A DNA stretch of 64,000 bases from Paenibacillus albidus (GTDB lineage: Bacteria > Bacillota > Bacilli > Paenibacillales > Paenibacillaceae): contig NZ_BMKR01000020.1 of NCBI RefSeq assembly GCF_014644435.1, forward strand, positions 1-64,000, given 5' to 3'. A program made the translations under genes and the position numbers. Positions 1 through 8,823 of this stretch are shown here, one piece after another (position 1 is the first letter of the stretch; each line of letters starts with the position of its first letter). The notes beneath the pieces are model-generated. The model had not been told where the DNA came from. It saw nothing but the letters and a program-made list of their open reading frames with translations, and searched no databases.

Positions 1-171
1 GCTTTAATGCGATTTTGCAAGAATGAATGTGGTTGTGTCCAAATTTAGGGGGTTAATCCGGTTTTCCCTATAACAATCCGCCCCGAGTCAATCATTCACA
101 ATTAGTGGGTAGTATTCCCTATCACCGCATAACCTCGTCCACCTCATGTTTAACAAGGAGTGCCGGTTAGT

Positions 172-1194
172 CTATTCGATTACAGCCGGAAGAATATGTT
201 CCTTGATCAATGTCCACCGGTCACGGGGCTTTATGATGAATTCGGATGCAATGGCTACGACCAGGTCTTGTTCCGGAACACAACAAATGATATTGCCGCC
301 ATCGCCCAGGGCTAAGTATGCAACAACACCGTTCTCTTCGCCTAGCCACCATAGATAACCGTATTTATTGGGGTTCATAGTTGTCGATTCGTCAATCCAG
401 GCTTTGGGAACAATTTGATTATTGTCCCAAAGTCCACGGTTCAGATATAGAAAGCCAAAACGTGCCATATCACGGGGGCTGAGCGTAAGGCCCCATCCTC
501 CCGTGGAGTTACTGTGCGGGTCTTTAACCCAGCCCTTCACATGTTCCCCGAATAAGTCTTCAAACCCAAATGATTTCATTTCATGATCCGGAATGTCTTT
601 CATACCGATGGGTTTGAATAAACGTTCGTTGGCAAACTCCCGGGCACTTGTTCCTGTGCAGCGGGTGATGATGGCTGAAAGCAGGTGTGCCCCTGCGGTG
701 GAATACTTAAAGGTCCCCACACTCCCGTTTCGGCCTAGCATATCCAGAGTATATTTAACCCAGTCTGCTTGCATACACAGCTGGTCCAGCGGTTCGTGCC
801 AGTCCTCAAATGCATAGGGGGCTGTCATCGTAAGAAGATGGCGCAGGGTGATTTCCCGTTTCAACCTGTCAGCAGCATCCGGAACATATTCGGGGAAAAA
901 ATCCAGCACCTCCTGGTCTATGTTTGTAATATATCCTGCCTCTATGGCAATACCAACGAGAGCAGACAGGATGCTTTTTGTGACAGATGCCACATGATGC
1001 GGATCATCCGGGCCATACCCATTATAATACCTTTCGTAAGCAATAGATCCATTCCGCACAACAACGATACCGTTGATATTGCTATACTCGGATTGTATCA
1101 CAGGTTCTAGCTCCCGAAGCTTTTCAGCATCCATTCTCAAGGTAGCCGGGTCTGCGGCTTGCCATTCTGTAGTAGGCCAATAGTTTCTATGCAT
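172..1194 (-). CDS. Serine hydrolase, class C beta-lactamase-related family
   Basis: This is a 340-residue member of the beta-lactamase/penicillin-binding-protein-like serine hydrolase family. The SxxK nucleophile motif is SVTK at about residues 70-73, a tyrosine motif KYSTAG follows near residue 165, and a GDGG stretch near residue 300 stands where the KTG-like motif usually lies. I see no signal peptide, so it is probably cytoplasmic; the substrate (ester, amide or peptide) cannot be told. The ATG at 1194 is preferred to the TTG at 1212 because GGAGGAG lies 9 bases before it. A MerR-type regulator gene ends 32 bases upstream on the same strand, so the two are probably co-transcribed. Confidence 0.85.
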   Translation of the reverse strand: MHRNYWPTTEWQAADPATLRMDAEKLRELEPVIQSEYSNINGIVVVRNGSIAYERYYNGYGPDDPHHVASVTKSILSALVGIAIEAGYITNIDQEVLDFFPEYVPDAADRLKREITLRHLLTMTAPYAFEDWHEPLDQLCMQADWVKYTLDMLGRNGSVGTFKYSTAGAHLLSAIITRCTGTSAREFANERLFKPIGMKDIPDHEMKSFGFEDLFGEHVKGWVKDPHSNSTGGWGLTLSPRDMARFGFLYLNRGLWDNNQIVPKAWIDESTTMNPNKYGYLWWLGEENGVVAYLALGDGGNIICCVPEQDLVVAIASEFIIKPRDRWTLIKEHILPAVIE

Positions 1195-1226
1195 TATAGA
1201 GTTCTCCTCCAAAGACGTTTTTTGTA

Positions 1227-2051
1227 CTATTTTTTCTTTATGGGAAAATAAACCTCGGTAACCATATCCCCGGGGACGGCGGTTTGATAGGGATCGGTCA
1301 GATAGACTTCATAGGGTGATCTCACCAATTCATATTCTTCATGTTCCACCCATTCCCGCAGTTTGGCATATACTGACGTCAATTCCGGATAGGCCCCTTT
1401 TAGAACAGACTTCGCACAAAGGCCTCCAGGTATTTCTCTCGTCCCAGTTACAATCTCTTCTACCGGGATGGCAAACTCTATACTAATACTGGCAGGATTG
1501 TATTCAGGGCTGTGATAAATGGTCATGGGCGTACCCGTTAAGGTGAGCTTTTCGGTAGCCATTTTTTCATATAGTCTGCTGAAGTACTTTCCATATCCTA
1601 TAGCATATTCGTCACTGCTCATGGTCTGACGCGTATAAAGGATATTCATGGGCTCCGTTTCAACAAGTTGCACTTCGATATGGTCGAGGTAGGACATGAT
1701 TGGAACCCCTCTCTCTATACTGGAAATATCATTGCTCATTTGATTGAGGGTATATTGTAAAGCATTCAGGTTTTCTTGTATTTCCCTATGCTTGCGATTG
1801 AGGGCAGCATAAAGCTTTTCCTCTGATTGATCCTCTTCCCACTCCAGAAGGGCCTTGATTTCCTCAAGAGAAAAATCATAGGATTTCAAGCGGTTAATAA
1901 AGAGCAGCTTTTTGAATTGCCGGATGGAATAATACCTATAACCGTTCTCAGCATTAATGGCATCAGGAGTAATCAATCCAATTTCATCATAATATCGAAG
2001 CGTCTTTGTAGATACTTTGCAGATCTTCGAGAATTCTCCAATCGACAGCAA
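1227..2051 (-). CDS. MerR family regulator with GyrI-like effector domain
   Basis: A BmrR/BltR-type transcriptional activator. Residues 1-70 form the MerR winged helix (LSIGEFSKICKVSTKTLRYY), residues 75-115 a helical dimerisation segment, and residues 120-274 a GyrI-like ligand-binding domain ending in EVYFPIKK. Such proteins usually bind lipophilic cations or drugs and twist an over-spaced promoter. The TTG at 2051 is chosen because GGAGG sits 7 bases upstream; the ATG at 2069 would place the Shine-Dalgarno inside the coding sequence. It precedes the serine hydrolase gene and may control it; the inducer is unknown. Confidence 0.88.
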   Translation of the reverse strand: MLSIGEFSKICKVSTKTLRYYDEIGLITPDAINAENGYRYYSIRQFKKLLFINRLKSYDFSLEEIKALLEWEEDQSEEKLYAALNRKHREIQENLNALQYTLNQMSNDISSIERGVPIMSYLDHIEVQLVETEPMNILYTRQTMSSDEYAIGYGKYFSRLYEKMATEKLTLTGTPMTIYHSPEYNPASISIEFAIPVEEIVTGTREIPGGLCAKSVLKGAYPELTSVYAKLREWVEHEEYELVRSPYEVYLTDPYQTAVPGDMVTEVYFPIKKK

Positions 2052-2208
2052 AAGGTCACCTCCATTCATTGATCAATTCTACTGTACACCTTGCCCTAAG
2101 GGTAAAGTCCACTGCGAAAAAATCGGTGCTTCTTTAAGAACATTTCATGCCTGAGAAAAAAGTCTTGATTTATCAAAAGAGAACATCTAATAAATAACTT
2201 AAACCGAG

Positions 2209-2238
2209 GCCCAGGGTAATAATGCTCTGGGCTTTTTT
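2209..2238 (+). terminator. Rho-independent terminator with no obvious gene upstream
   Basis: GCCCAG (2209-2214) pairs with CTGGGC (2227-2232), followed by six T. It points rightward, but the genes to the left run leftward, so it has no visible client. It may end an antisense or small RNA that starts within 2070-2200. Confidence 0.6.
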
Positions 2239-2303
2239 GTAATGGATGAAGCTTTAGGCCTCCGGGCAAGTTAGGGGAAAGGACAGCAAAGGAGTGCATC
2301 AAG

Positions 2304-2591
2304 ATGGCCAGAAGAAGAAACAGGAAGTATGCGGTGCCGGGGGTAGCAGAGGGAATGCAGAACTTCAAAGCGGAAGTAATGAAGCGTGAAGGGTATACGG
2401 TTGATCCTAACCACCCGGATGACGTGAAATATGAAGTGGCCAAGGAGCTTGGTGTGCCTCTGCAGCCAGGCAACAATGGCGGTCTGACTACGGAGGCAGT
2501 AGGCCATGTCGGCGGCAAAATTGGCGGTTCCATGGTGCGGGAAATGGTCCGCCTCGCTCAGGAACAACTGGCAAACAGGGAGAAATCATAA
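2304..2591 (+). CDS. Small acid-soluble spore protein, alpha/beta type
   Basis: A 95-residue DNA-binding protein of the forespore that coats spore DNA and protects it from UV. The diagnostic central segment KYEVAKELGVPL contains the germination-protease (GPR) cleavage region, and the C-terminal block GGLTTEAVGHVGGKIGG is typical of the family. The N-terminal extension (MARRRNRKYAV, about 40 residues before the conserved core) is longer than in the shortest SspA/SspB types. AAAGGAG lies 9 bases before the ATG. Expression would be expected from a sigma-G promoter, but I could not identify one confidently. Confidence 0.93.
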   Translation: MARRRNRKYAVPGVAEGMQNFKAEVMKREGYTVDPNHPDDVKYEVAKELGVPLQPGNNGGLTTEAVGHVGGKIGGSMVREMVRLAQEQLANREKS

Positions 2592-2634
2592 AAAATACAC
2601 ATTCCAAGCAGGGATCTTTTTTCACCGTTCTTCC

Positions 2635-2671
2635 AAAAATGTCTCGGTCTCTATAGCCGGAGGCATTTTTT
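2635..2671 (+). terminator. Terminator of the spore protein gene
   Basis: AAAATGTCTC..GG pairs imperfectly with CCGGAGGCATTTT and runs into T residues, 44 bases after the spore protein stop codon. Confidence 0.65.
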
Positions 2672-2790
2672 ATTTGCATGGCGAGAACCGGACTTTATTG
2701 TACTTCCTCCGATAAATTAAGAGGGATTGCAGGTGTACCCTGCCCGGATTACGTCAAACAGAATATTAAAGGGAGAGCAGGAGGCCATCT

Positions 2791-3675
2791 ATGGAATTGG
2801 TTATTGAAGGTGTGAGCAAGAAATATAAGGGTGACTCCTATGGGCTCCGTGACTTATCTTTACAGATCGGCACAGGTGTACTAGGGCTGCTCGGCCCGAA
2901 TGGAGCCGGCAAATCAACACTGATGCGCATCTTATCTACCATTACCAAACCCACAGCAGGCAAGATAAGCTGGAATGGCGTCGATATTACCAAAGATCCC
3001 AATGCGATAAGAAGAATATTGGGTTATTTGCCGCAGGATTTTGGCGTATATCCTCATTTGAATGCCGTTGAATTCCTGGAATATTTAGCGTCGATAAGAG
3101 GACTTGAGCCTGCCATTGCAAGGAAGCGGATTGATGAGCTGCTTCATTTGGTGAATCTTTATGAGGTACGCAAGAAACCGCTGAATAGCCTTTCAGGCGG
3201 GATGAAGCAACGTGTAGGTATCGCTCAGGCGTTATTAAACGATCCCAAGCTGTTAATCGTCGACGAGCCGACGGTTGGACTTGACCCGGAAGAGCGGATT
3301 CGTTTCCGCAATCTTTTATCCGAATTGTCAGGTGAGCGAATTGTAATGTTATCCACTCATATTGTATCCGATGTCGAGTCGACCGCAACAGATATAGCGA
3401 TTGTCAATCAAGGGAAACTCGTGATCCAGGCAACTCCAAGCGAACTATTGGCAGCGGCGGTGGGGAAAGTGTGGGAGTGGGTCCTGCCGGGTCCTGCATG
3501 GATGGAAATACGTAATCAATTGTTAATAAGCAGCACCGTTCAAGGCAGTGACGGCGTGCGTATAAGGGTTATTGCGGATGCTCAGCCATCGGCAGAAAGC
3601 CGCTTGGTGAATCCGACTTTGGAAGATGCCTATTTGTATTTCATTTCCGCACATAAACAGTTGGCAACCGTATGA
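2791..3675 (+). CDS. ABC transporter ATP-binding protein
   Basis: A 294-residue ATPase subunit of an ABC-2 type exporter. Walker A is GPNGAGKST (residues 35-43), the signature is LSGGMKQRVGIAQ (near 134), Walker B is LLIVDEP (near 154), and the switch histidine follows in LSTHIVSD. The C-terminal 70 residues match the extension typical of BcrA/NatA-like ATPases. AGGAGG lies 6 bases before the ATG. Its stop overlaps the start of the permease gene by 4 bases (ATGA), indicating translational coupling. Substrate unknown. Confidence 0.93.
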   Translation: MELVIEGVSKKYKGDSYGLRDLSLQIGTGVLGLLGPNGAGKSTLMRILSTITKPTAGKISWNGVDITKDPNAIRRILGYLPQDFGVYPHLNAVEFLEYLASIRGLEPAIARKRIDELLHLVNLYEVRKKPLNSLSGGMKQRVGIAQALLNDPKLLIVDEPTVGLDPEERIRFRNLLSELSGERIVMLSTHIVSDVESTATDIAIVNQGKLVIQATPSELLAAAVGKVWEWVLPGPAWMEIRNQLLISSTVQGSDGVRIRVIADAQPSAESRLVNPTLEDAYLYFISAHKQLATV

Positions 3676-5267
3676 CATCGCTGCGGATTCTATTTCATAT
3701 GATGAAAGCCGATTATCTGGAGCGGGTTCGCCGATATAGCTTTTTTATAACCGTGCTTATCTCCATATTTATTGTGTTCAAATTCCTGCCTGCGAGCGAT
3801 GAGCGTTATTTAACCTTATCGTTAAACGGTATTCGTGGAATTTATAACTCCGCCTGGGTCGGCAGCGCCATTGCTACACTGGCCTCCATGCTGCTGAGCC
3901 TTCCCGCCTTTTTTCTCGTAAAAAATGCGATAGAGCGTGATGTTCAGACGGGGGTAGGACAAATTATTGCAACAACCCCGCTTACCCGCTGGATGTACAT
4001 TATGGGTAAAATGTGGAGTAACTTCGTATTGTTGATGTCTATGGTTGCTGTACTGATTGTATCTGCGCTGGCTATGCAATTGATTAGAGGGGAAGACTAT
4101 TCGGTTGATGTGGCGGACTTGGTGCTGCCCTTCTTATTCTCCACCTTGCCGACTATGGCACTGGTAGCTTCAGTAGCCATCTTGTTTGAATCCGTACCGT
4201 TCCTAAGCAGGGGTTTGGGGAATTTGGTGTACTTCATACTGTGGGGTTTTTCGATTAAATTATCGACTGCAGCGGCCCACCCCAGCGAGGACGTGCTCGG
4301 GCTTTCTCCGATTCTTAAACAGCTGTCGAGCCAGGCAGTTGAAAGGTCCCCCCAGCATCAAGGACATCATATTTCGGGGATAAGTCCGCTAAAAGGAGAG
4401 CTTGTAACCTACGATTGGAACGGCATACCCTGGACAATAGGGATGTTCCTGGAACGCTACAGTTGGTTGGCAGCAGCACTAGTCATTGCGGCGTTGGCCT
4501 CACTTTTCTTTCACCGGTTTGATCTAATGCGTGCGGCTCCCGCAAGCAAAAAGGCCAGAGCCAGGAAGGCTGCTAAAGAGGAACCGATGGCTCAGCCTGT
4601 AATTGTTGGGAATGAGGCCACAATCAAGCTGACCCCCTATACGCACAGCCCTGGTCGGTCCAGACCTGCCTTAACTTTACTTATGGAGCTGCGCCTTATG
4701 CTCAAAGGGCTGCCTTTGTGGTGGTATTTAATCGCATTGATCTTGATCATCCTGGGGCTTGTTTTGCCAGTGGGAATCGTAACAGAGGTTGTTCTGCCGT
4801 TCACCTGGTTGTGGCCTGTGCTCATTTGGTCGGCAATGGGCACGAATGAAACCTCTTACCGTACCCATCAACTGATTTTTACGGCCATGCACCCGGTTAG
4901 GAATCAATTTATTGTCTTGTGGCTGGGTGGCGTTATTGTTGCTTATTTGACGGGCAGCGGAGCCATGGTTCATTTTGCGGTCACGGGAGAAGGGGAGAGA
5001 TTGGCAGCCATGGCCGTAGGCGGATTATTCATTCCCACGCTGGCTGCAGCTTTAGGCATGTGGACTGGAAATGGCAAGCTGTTTCAATTGATCTACATGT
5101 TAATGTGGTATTTGGGCCCATTGAACAAATGGGGGGTTGTGGATTTTATGGGAGCCTCGACGCAATCGCTTGAGCAGGGGGTATTCCTTTATTATCTGCC
5201 AGTGACCATTATTCTGCTGATAATAGCTCTACTAGGAAGAGTGCATCAGATAAAAAGGTATCATTGA
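3672..5267 (+). CDS. ABC-2 type transporter permease
   Basis: A 531-residue integral membrane protein forming the channel for the ATPase encoded just upstream. Hydrophobic segments occur near residues 22-40, 62-84, 115-140, 155-175, 188-205 and 262-280, and again as a second cluster from about residue 352 to 527, with a charged cytoplasmic linker (residues 290-335, many K/R/A) between the two halves. The two-cluster layout fits a permease carrying two membrane blocks in one chain. The start overlaps the previous stop by 4 bases. The transported compound is unknown; antibiotic, peptide or lipid export are all possible. Confidence 0.88.
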   Translation: MTSLRILFHMMKADYLERVRRYSFFITVLISIFIVFKFLPASDERYLTLSLNGIRGIYNSAWVGSAIATLASMLLSLPAFFLVKNAIERDVQTGVGQIIATTPLTRWMYIMGKMWSNFVLLMSMVAVLIVSALAMQLIRGEDYSVDVADLVLPFLFSTLPTMALVASVAILFESVPFLSRGLGNLVYFILWGFSIKLSTAAAHPSEDVLGLSPILKQLSSQAVERSPQHQGHHISGISPLKGELVTYDWNGIPWTIGMFLERYSWLAAALVIAALASLFFHRFDLMRAAPASKKARARKAAKEEPMAQPVIVGNEATIKLTPYTHSPGRSRPALTLLMELRLMLKGLPLWWYLIALILIILGLVLPVGIVTEVVLPFTWLWPVLIWSAMGTNETSYRTHQLIFTAMHPVRNQFIVLWLGGVIVAYLTGSGAMVHFAVTGEGERLAAMAVGGLFIPTLAAALGMWTGNGKLFQLIYMLMWYLGPLNKWGVVDFMGASTQSLEQGVFLYYLPVTIILLIIALLGRVHQIKRYH

Positions 5268-5276
5268 CGTAAGCAA

Positions 5277-5338
5277 CCTCCCGCCATAATGGCCCTTCAG
5301 CAATTCAAGGCTTGGGGCTTATTTCGAATAGCGGGAGG
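5277..5338. terminator. Inverted repeat between convergent genes
   Basis: CCTCCCGC (5277-5284) and GCGGGAGG (5331-5338) form an 8-bp perfect stem around a 46-base loop between the convergent permease and acetyltransferase genes. No clear T tract follows on either strand, so terminator function is only likely. Confidence 0.45.
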
Positions 5339-5345
5339 GCGAAGT

Positions 5346-6218
5346 TTAGACTATGTCATCGATCTTCCTTACGTAATAATTCGACTCAGCAGTAACCTCA
5401 AATCCTACGGACTGGTACAGAGTCAACGCACGTCTATTTTTAGTGACCACACTTAAGCGAATCCTGGAATAGTCCCGGGTAAGCAGGGAATTAACTAAAC
5501 GAACAAGAATTTCACGGCCATATCCTCTACCTTGACAGGATGGAATCACACAAAAGTCATGAATAACCGCTGTGTCATCCTGGAGATGATTAACTCTAAT
5601 CATGCCTATGGGGCTCAAACCGTCCATAGCAATGTAAGTATGCCGCTCCGGTTCGTTTGTGTTCTTGAAGTAATTCCTCGTCCAAACCTCTGAATCTCCA
5701 AAAGCCTGGGATGAACATTTAACCATAAAGTCAAAATCATGAGCTTCTACGGGCCGTAAAACCAAGCCAGAGTTAGTCGCTTCGTGAGACGGAGGCAGAA
5801 CAAAATACATAGTAAATTGCGATGAGCTAAAGCTGGCCCCTATATGATTAAGATAATCCATCCCGGGCTTGGAGTTGGAGGGGACTCTAATACGACAAGT
5901 TGTAATACCCTTAATGTTCATCTCTACAACCGCATTGTTCAATAAATTCCGGAATATTCCTTGCCTCCGGTAAGCGGGATGAACCATGGCGTTGATATTA
6001 GCCTCTGTTCCATCCGATGTATACCAGCTAAGAAAACCAATTAATTGATCATCTAATGAACAAAGAAAGGCCTCGTCTCCCCCCTGTTCCTTAATACTTT
6101 CTACGCCAACTCTCAGACTGGATTCGTCGTAATCCTTGCATAATTGTTCCAACCTTCGGATTTGATCCATCTGATGAATTGAATAATCAGTCAGTTTAGT
6201 GAAATGATAATGTTTCAT
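5346..6218 (-). CDS. Double-domain GNAT acetyltransferase
   Basis: A 290-residue protein with two GCN5-related N-acetyltransferase folds in tandem. Acetyl-CoA binding motif A appears as VHPAYRRQGIFRNLL near residue 82 and again as VIPSCQGRGYGREIL near residue 227, followed by NRRALTLYQSVGF, the usual motif B region. The second copy keeps the canonical Q/RxxGxG/A loop; the first is less canonical. Substrate unknown. AAGGGG lies 7 bases before the ATG. It stands alone, convergent with the ABC permease. Confidence 0.9.
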   Translation of the reverse strand: MKHYHFTKLTDYSIHQMDQIRRLEQLCKDYDESSLRVGVESIKEQGGDEAFLCSLDDQLIGFLSWYTSDGTEANINAMVHPAYRRQGIFRNLLNNAVVEMNIKGITTCRIRVPSNSKPGMDYLNHIGASFSSSQFTMYFVLPPSHEATNSGLVLRPVEAHDFDFMVKCSSQAFGDSEVWTRNYFKNTNEPERHTYIAMDGLSPIGMIRVNHLQDDTAVIHDFCVIPSCQGRGYGREILVRLVNSLLTRDYSRIRLSVVTKNRRALTLYQSVGFEVTAESNYYVRKIDDIV

Positions 6219-6246
6219 TGAATGTCCCCTTATAAAAGAATCTTCG

Positions 6247-6825
6247 CTAGAAGGTATACACGTAGACCTTGGTCCGCAGATTATCCCTACAGGTTATGGT
6301 GCGGACAGGCAACCTGCCAGGAAGGGCAAAACAGATGCTGATCACCACTGCCCCGCGCGGCAGCTCCTGCTTGAATTTCTCCGCCAGCCGTTCCATCGCT
6401 CCAGGGAACAAATAACAAAGTACAATGTCGGCATCGCCGTAAAAGCTTTGGTAAATGTCTCCCCGCCTGAAACAAACCCTGTTACGCAGAGCCGCCCCTT
6501 TGCCGGGTGCTGGAAGGAAGCGGGTAAACAGTACCACAAGCAATTGCGAGAACCACAAGGGAAGGCTTGAGTTCTCAAGGCCAGTCAGCCTTTTGCCTGG
6601 ACAACGGCGAATCAGATCCAGCCCCAGTGTTCCCCAGCCCGAACCCGCCTCAATTATATTGCCGTATCCCGTAATCCGGTTTACCTCCCCGGCCACCGCC
6701 AGCCGTACAGCCTTGGAGGAGGGCATGGGCGATATTCCATTTTTCCAGCTGGTGACCACGATCCACATTACAGATAACAGCACTGCAAGTGCAGTAATCC
6801 ACGCAATCCTTTCTATGACGGGCAT
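6247..6825 (-). CDS. Membrane-anchored class I SAM-dependent methyltransferase
   Basis: A 192-residue protein with one N-terminal membrane segment (residues 8-27) followed by a compact Rossmann methyltransferase domain. Motif I is EAGSGWGTLG (near residue 60) and a RGD stretch follows near residue 124; the IVLCYLFPGAM segment fits motif IV, lacking the NPPY signature of N6-adenine enzymes. The architecture resembles the small FAM173-type lysine methyltransferases, but I cannot confirm this. AAGGAGG lies 5 bases before the ATG. It lies 28 bases downstream of the acetyltransferase start and may be transcribed with it. Confidence 0.7.
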   Translation of the reverse strand: MPVIERIAWITALAVLLSVMWIVVTSWKNGISPMPSSKAVRLAVAGEVNRITGYGNIIEAGSGWGTLGLDLIRRCPGKRLTGLENSSLPLWFSQLLVVLFTRFLPAPGKGAALRNRVCFRRGDIYQSFYGDADIVLCYLFPGAMERLAEKFKQELPRGAVVISICFALPGRLPVRTITCRDNLRTKVYVYTF

Positions 6826-7056
6826 ACCTACCTCCTTGTTAGCTTGCTGTTATTATATAGACCGTCTAAGAGAATTATATAGCATTATCCCGCAAAATAA
6901 ATTGTTGAGCAGACAGCCGATGTTTGATTCGGCCAAAGAACGAAAGCAACCTGTTGTTTGCAGGATTATTGCCGGGGATCGTTGAATATATCGGAAAGCA
7001 GATTACTGAACTATAGGCGTATTTTGCATATGCCCTAGCCGCAGGAGGAGAACAAC

Positions 7057-7974
7057 ATGAAATCCATCACCGTGCAAAGCCTTACGGAAACGTTCCATTT
7101 GGAAGTGCTGGCCGGAGCCAGCCGCATGGACCGTGCGATTACCCGCCCGCGGACACACAGACCGGGGCTGGAGTTTGTAGGTTATTTTGACTTTTTTCCA
7201 ATGGAACGGGTACAGGTACTTGGCCGTAAGGAGATCACCTATTTATTGACGCTAAGCGTAGAGGAACGCATGCTGCATATCGGGAATATCGTTAAATATC
7301 ATCCGCCGTGTTTTATTGTAACGACAGGCCAGCAAGAGATTCCTTATCTGACGCTGTTCTGTGATCAAGAGGGGATTCCGCTGCTGCGGACTGCAGATAC
7401 GACGACGGAGTTCATTGCCAAGCTGGATAGTTATCTGGTGAAGACGCTGGCGCCGGAGCTGTCGATTCATGGAGTATGCGTGAACGTATCAGGCATAGGC
7501 ATCCTGCTCAGGGGCAAGTCGGGGATTGGTAAAAGCGAGACGGCCCACACGCTCATCAGAAGAGGCCACCGGTTCGTGGCCGACGATATCGTGGTATTGA
7601 AAAAGCTGGGGCCGGCGACACTGCTCGGGACACATAACGAGACCACACGCGAGTTCCTGGCGCTGCGCAGCATCGGCCTGATCAATGTTGTACGCCAATA
7701 CGGGCGCAGGGCTTTTCAGGATGAGACACGAATTGTGCTCGATATCGAGCTGGCTCCATGGCAGGAAAATTCGCTGAACAATGAGCTGGAGGTGGTGCCC
7801 CAGTTCACGGACTATCTCGGCGTCCAAATTCCGCATATCGAGGTCCAGCTTCAGCCGGGACGTGATGTAGCCGGCCTGATCGAGGCAGCCGCCAATAATT
7901 GGTATCTCAAGCAGCTCGGCTACAGCGCCGCTGAAGAGTTCATGAAGCGGATAGAAGACGGAATGCAGTGCTGA
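7057..7974 (+). CDS. hprK: HPr kinase/phosphorylase paralogue, divergent signature
   Basis: A 305-residue protein matching HprK over its whole length. The N-terminal domain (RPGLEFVGYFDFFPMERVQVLG) and the kinase domain with Walker A GKSGIGKSE (near residues 151-159), SIHG (near 138) and GHRFVADD (near 168-175) are present, as is the late PGRDVAGLIE motif. HprK phosphorylates Ser46 of HPr/Crh and removes the phosphate, controlling carbon catabolite repression. The family signature LEIRG(L/I)GI reads LALRSIGLI here, losing the conserved acidic residue and glycine. It is not next to lgt, as hprK often is in Bacillales, so it is probably a second copy with altered activity. GCAGGAGGAG precedes the ATG by 6 bases. 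Confidence 0.85.
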   Translation: MKSITVQSLTETFHLEVLAGASRMDRAITRPRTHRPGLEFVGYFDFFPMERVQVLGRKEITYLLTLSVEERMLHIGNIVKYHPPCFIVTTGQQEIPYLTLFCDQEGIPLLRTADTTTEFIAKLDSYLVKTLAPELSIHGVCVNVSGIGILLRGKSGIGKSETAHTLIRRGHRFVADDIVVLKKLGPATLLGTHNETTREFLALRSIGLINVVRQYGRRAFQDETRIVLDIELAPWQENSLNNELEVVPQFTDYLGVQIPHIEVQLQPGRDVAGLIEAAANNWYLKQLGYSAAEEFMKRIEDGMQC

Positions 7975-8043
7975 ATTCAAAAGAAGTTATGATGTGCCTA
8001 GCAATTACAAAGATGCAACCCATATTTCCGCATGGGCGTCCTC

Positions 8044-8673
8044 TTACTTGCCGCTAAAGGCCACCTTTAAGCCGATAATGCCCAGAAGTGTGCCTTGAAT
8101 CAGATTGATTTTCCGGGATACACGTGGATTCTTCAGTAAGATCACGCGGACTTTACCCGAGAAAACACTGATCGCAAAGAAAATAACGAGAGCCTGAAGC
8201 AGGAAAACCACACCGAGCAGAAGCATTTGCAAGGAAACATGACCTGCGGATTGGTTGACGAACGGAGGCAGCAGGGCAAGAAAAAACAAGGACACCTTGG
8301 GGTTTAGAATATTCATCAGAATCCCTTTCCGGTATAGGGACAGGAGGTCAATGGATTGTGATTCCTGCCGGTCAACGGTCAGCTCCGAATCTTTTGCCTT
8401 AAAAGACTTGTAGGCCAGGAACAGCAAATAACAGGCTCCTGCATATTTAACAAGGGTAAAGGCCAAAGCGGACTGATAGATCAATGCCGAGATTCCCAGT
8501 GTCGCAGCCGTTATATGTACCAAAAGTCCGGTGCACAGCCCGAAGGTAGTGGCGATGCCGGCTTTTTTTCCTTGTGCGATGCTTTGTGCAAGCACGAACA
8601 GATTATCAGGCCCAGGCATTAAGGTGAGCAGTACAGCAGTGCCCAGAAAGGCCAGAATAGACATTATCTCCAT
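8044..8673 (-). CDS. LysE/RhtB family amino acid exporter
   Basis: A 209-residue membrane protein with about six hydrophobic segments and the family's N-terminal motif TLMPGPDNLFVLAQS plus GxxxG-rich helices. Members export amino acids such as lysine, threonine, homoserine or leucine; the substrate here is unknown. The ATG at 8673 gives the usual family length of about 210 residues, with AGGAG 11 bases upstream; the longer GTG start at 8718 would add 15 atypical residues. It is transcribed away from the AIM24 gene after a strong hairpin at 8760-8789. Confidence 0.85.
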   Translation of the reverse strand: MEIMSILAFLGTAVLLTLMPGPDNLFVLAQSIAQGKKAGIATTFGLCTGLLVHITAATLGISALIYQSALAFTLVKYAGACYLLFLAYKSFKAKDSELTVDRQESQSIDLLSLYRKGILMNILNPKVSLFFLALLPPFVNQSAGHVSLQMLLLGVVFLLQALVIFFAISVFSGKVRVILLKNPRVSRKINLIQGTLLGIIGLKVAFSGK

Positions 8674-8759
8674 TTCACTTTCAGCTCCTGTTATTTGATT
8701 TGCTTCCCAAACGTTCACGAAGGGGCAGGTTCTGCTAAGTAAGTGTCCTTCCTCACAGG

Positions 8760-8796
8760 AGGAGCAGACCGCCTGGGCGGCCTGCTCCTTGTTTTT
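8760..8796. terminator. Strong hairpin between AIM24 and LysE genes
   Basis: AGGAGCAG (8760-8767) pairs with CTGCTCCT (8782-8789), with an inner GCC/GGC stem; a T-rich run (TGTTTTT) follows on the plus strand. The neighbouring genes run leftward, so it may act as a barrier between AIM24 and lysE transcription despite the T tract being on the other side. Confidence 0.5.
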
Positions 8797-8823
8797 GCGG
8801 AAATGACAGTGGGTTGCGCTTGA

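Noticed and set aside
1-171. Possible gene end at the left edge
   Set aside because: No frame with coding character or a ribosome binding site could be supported.
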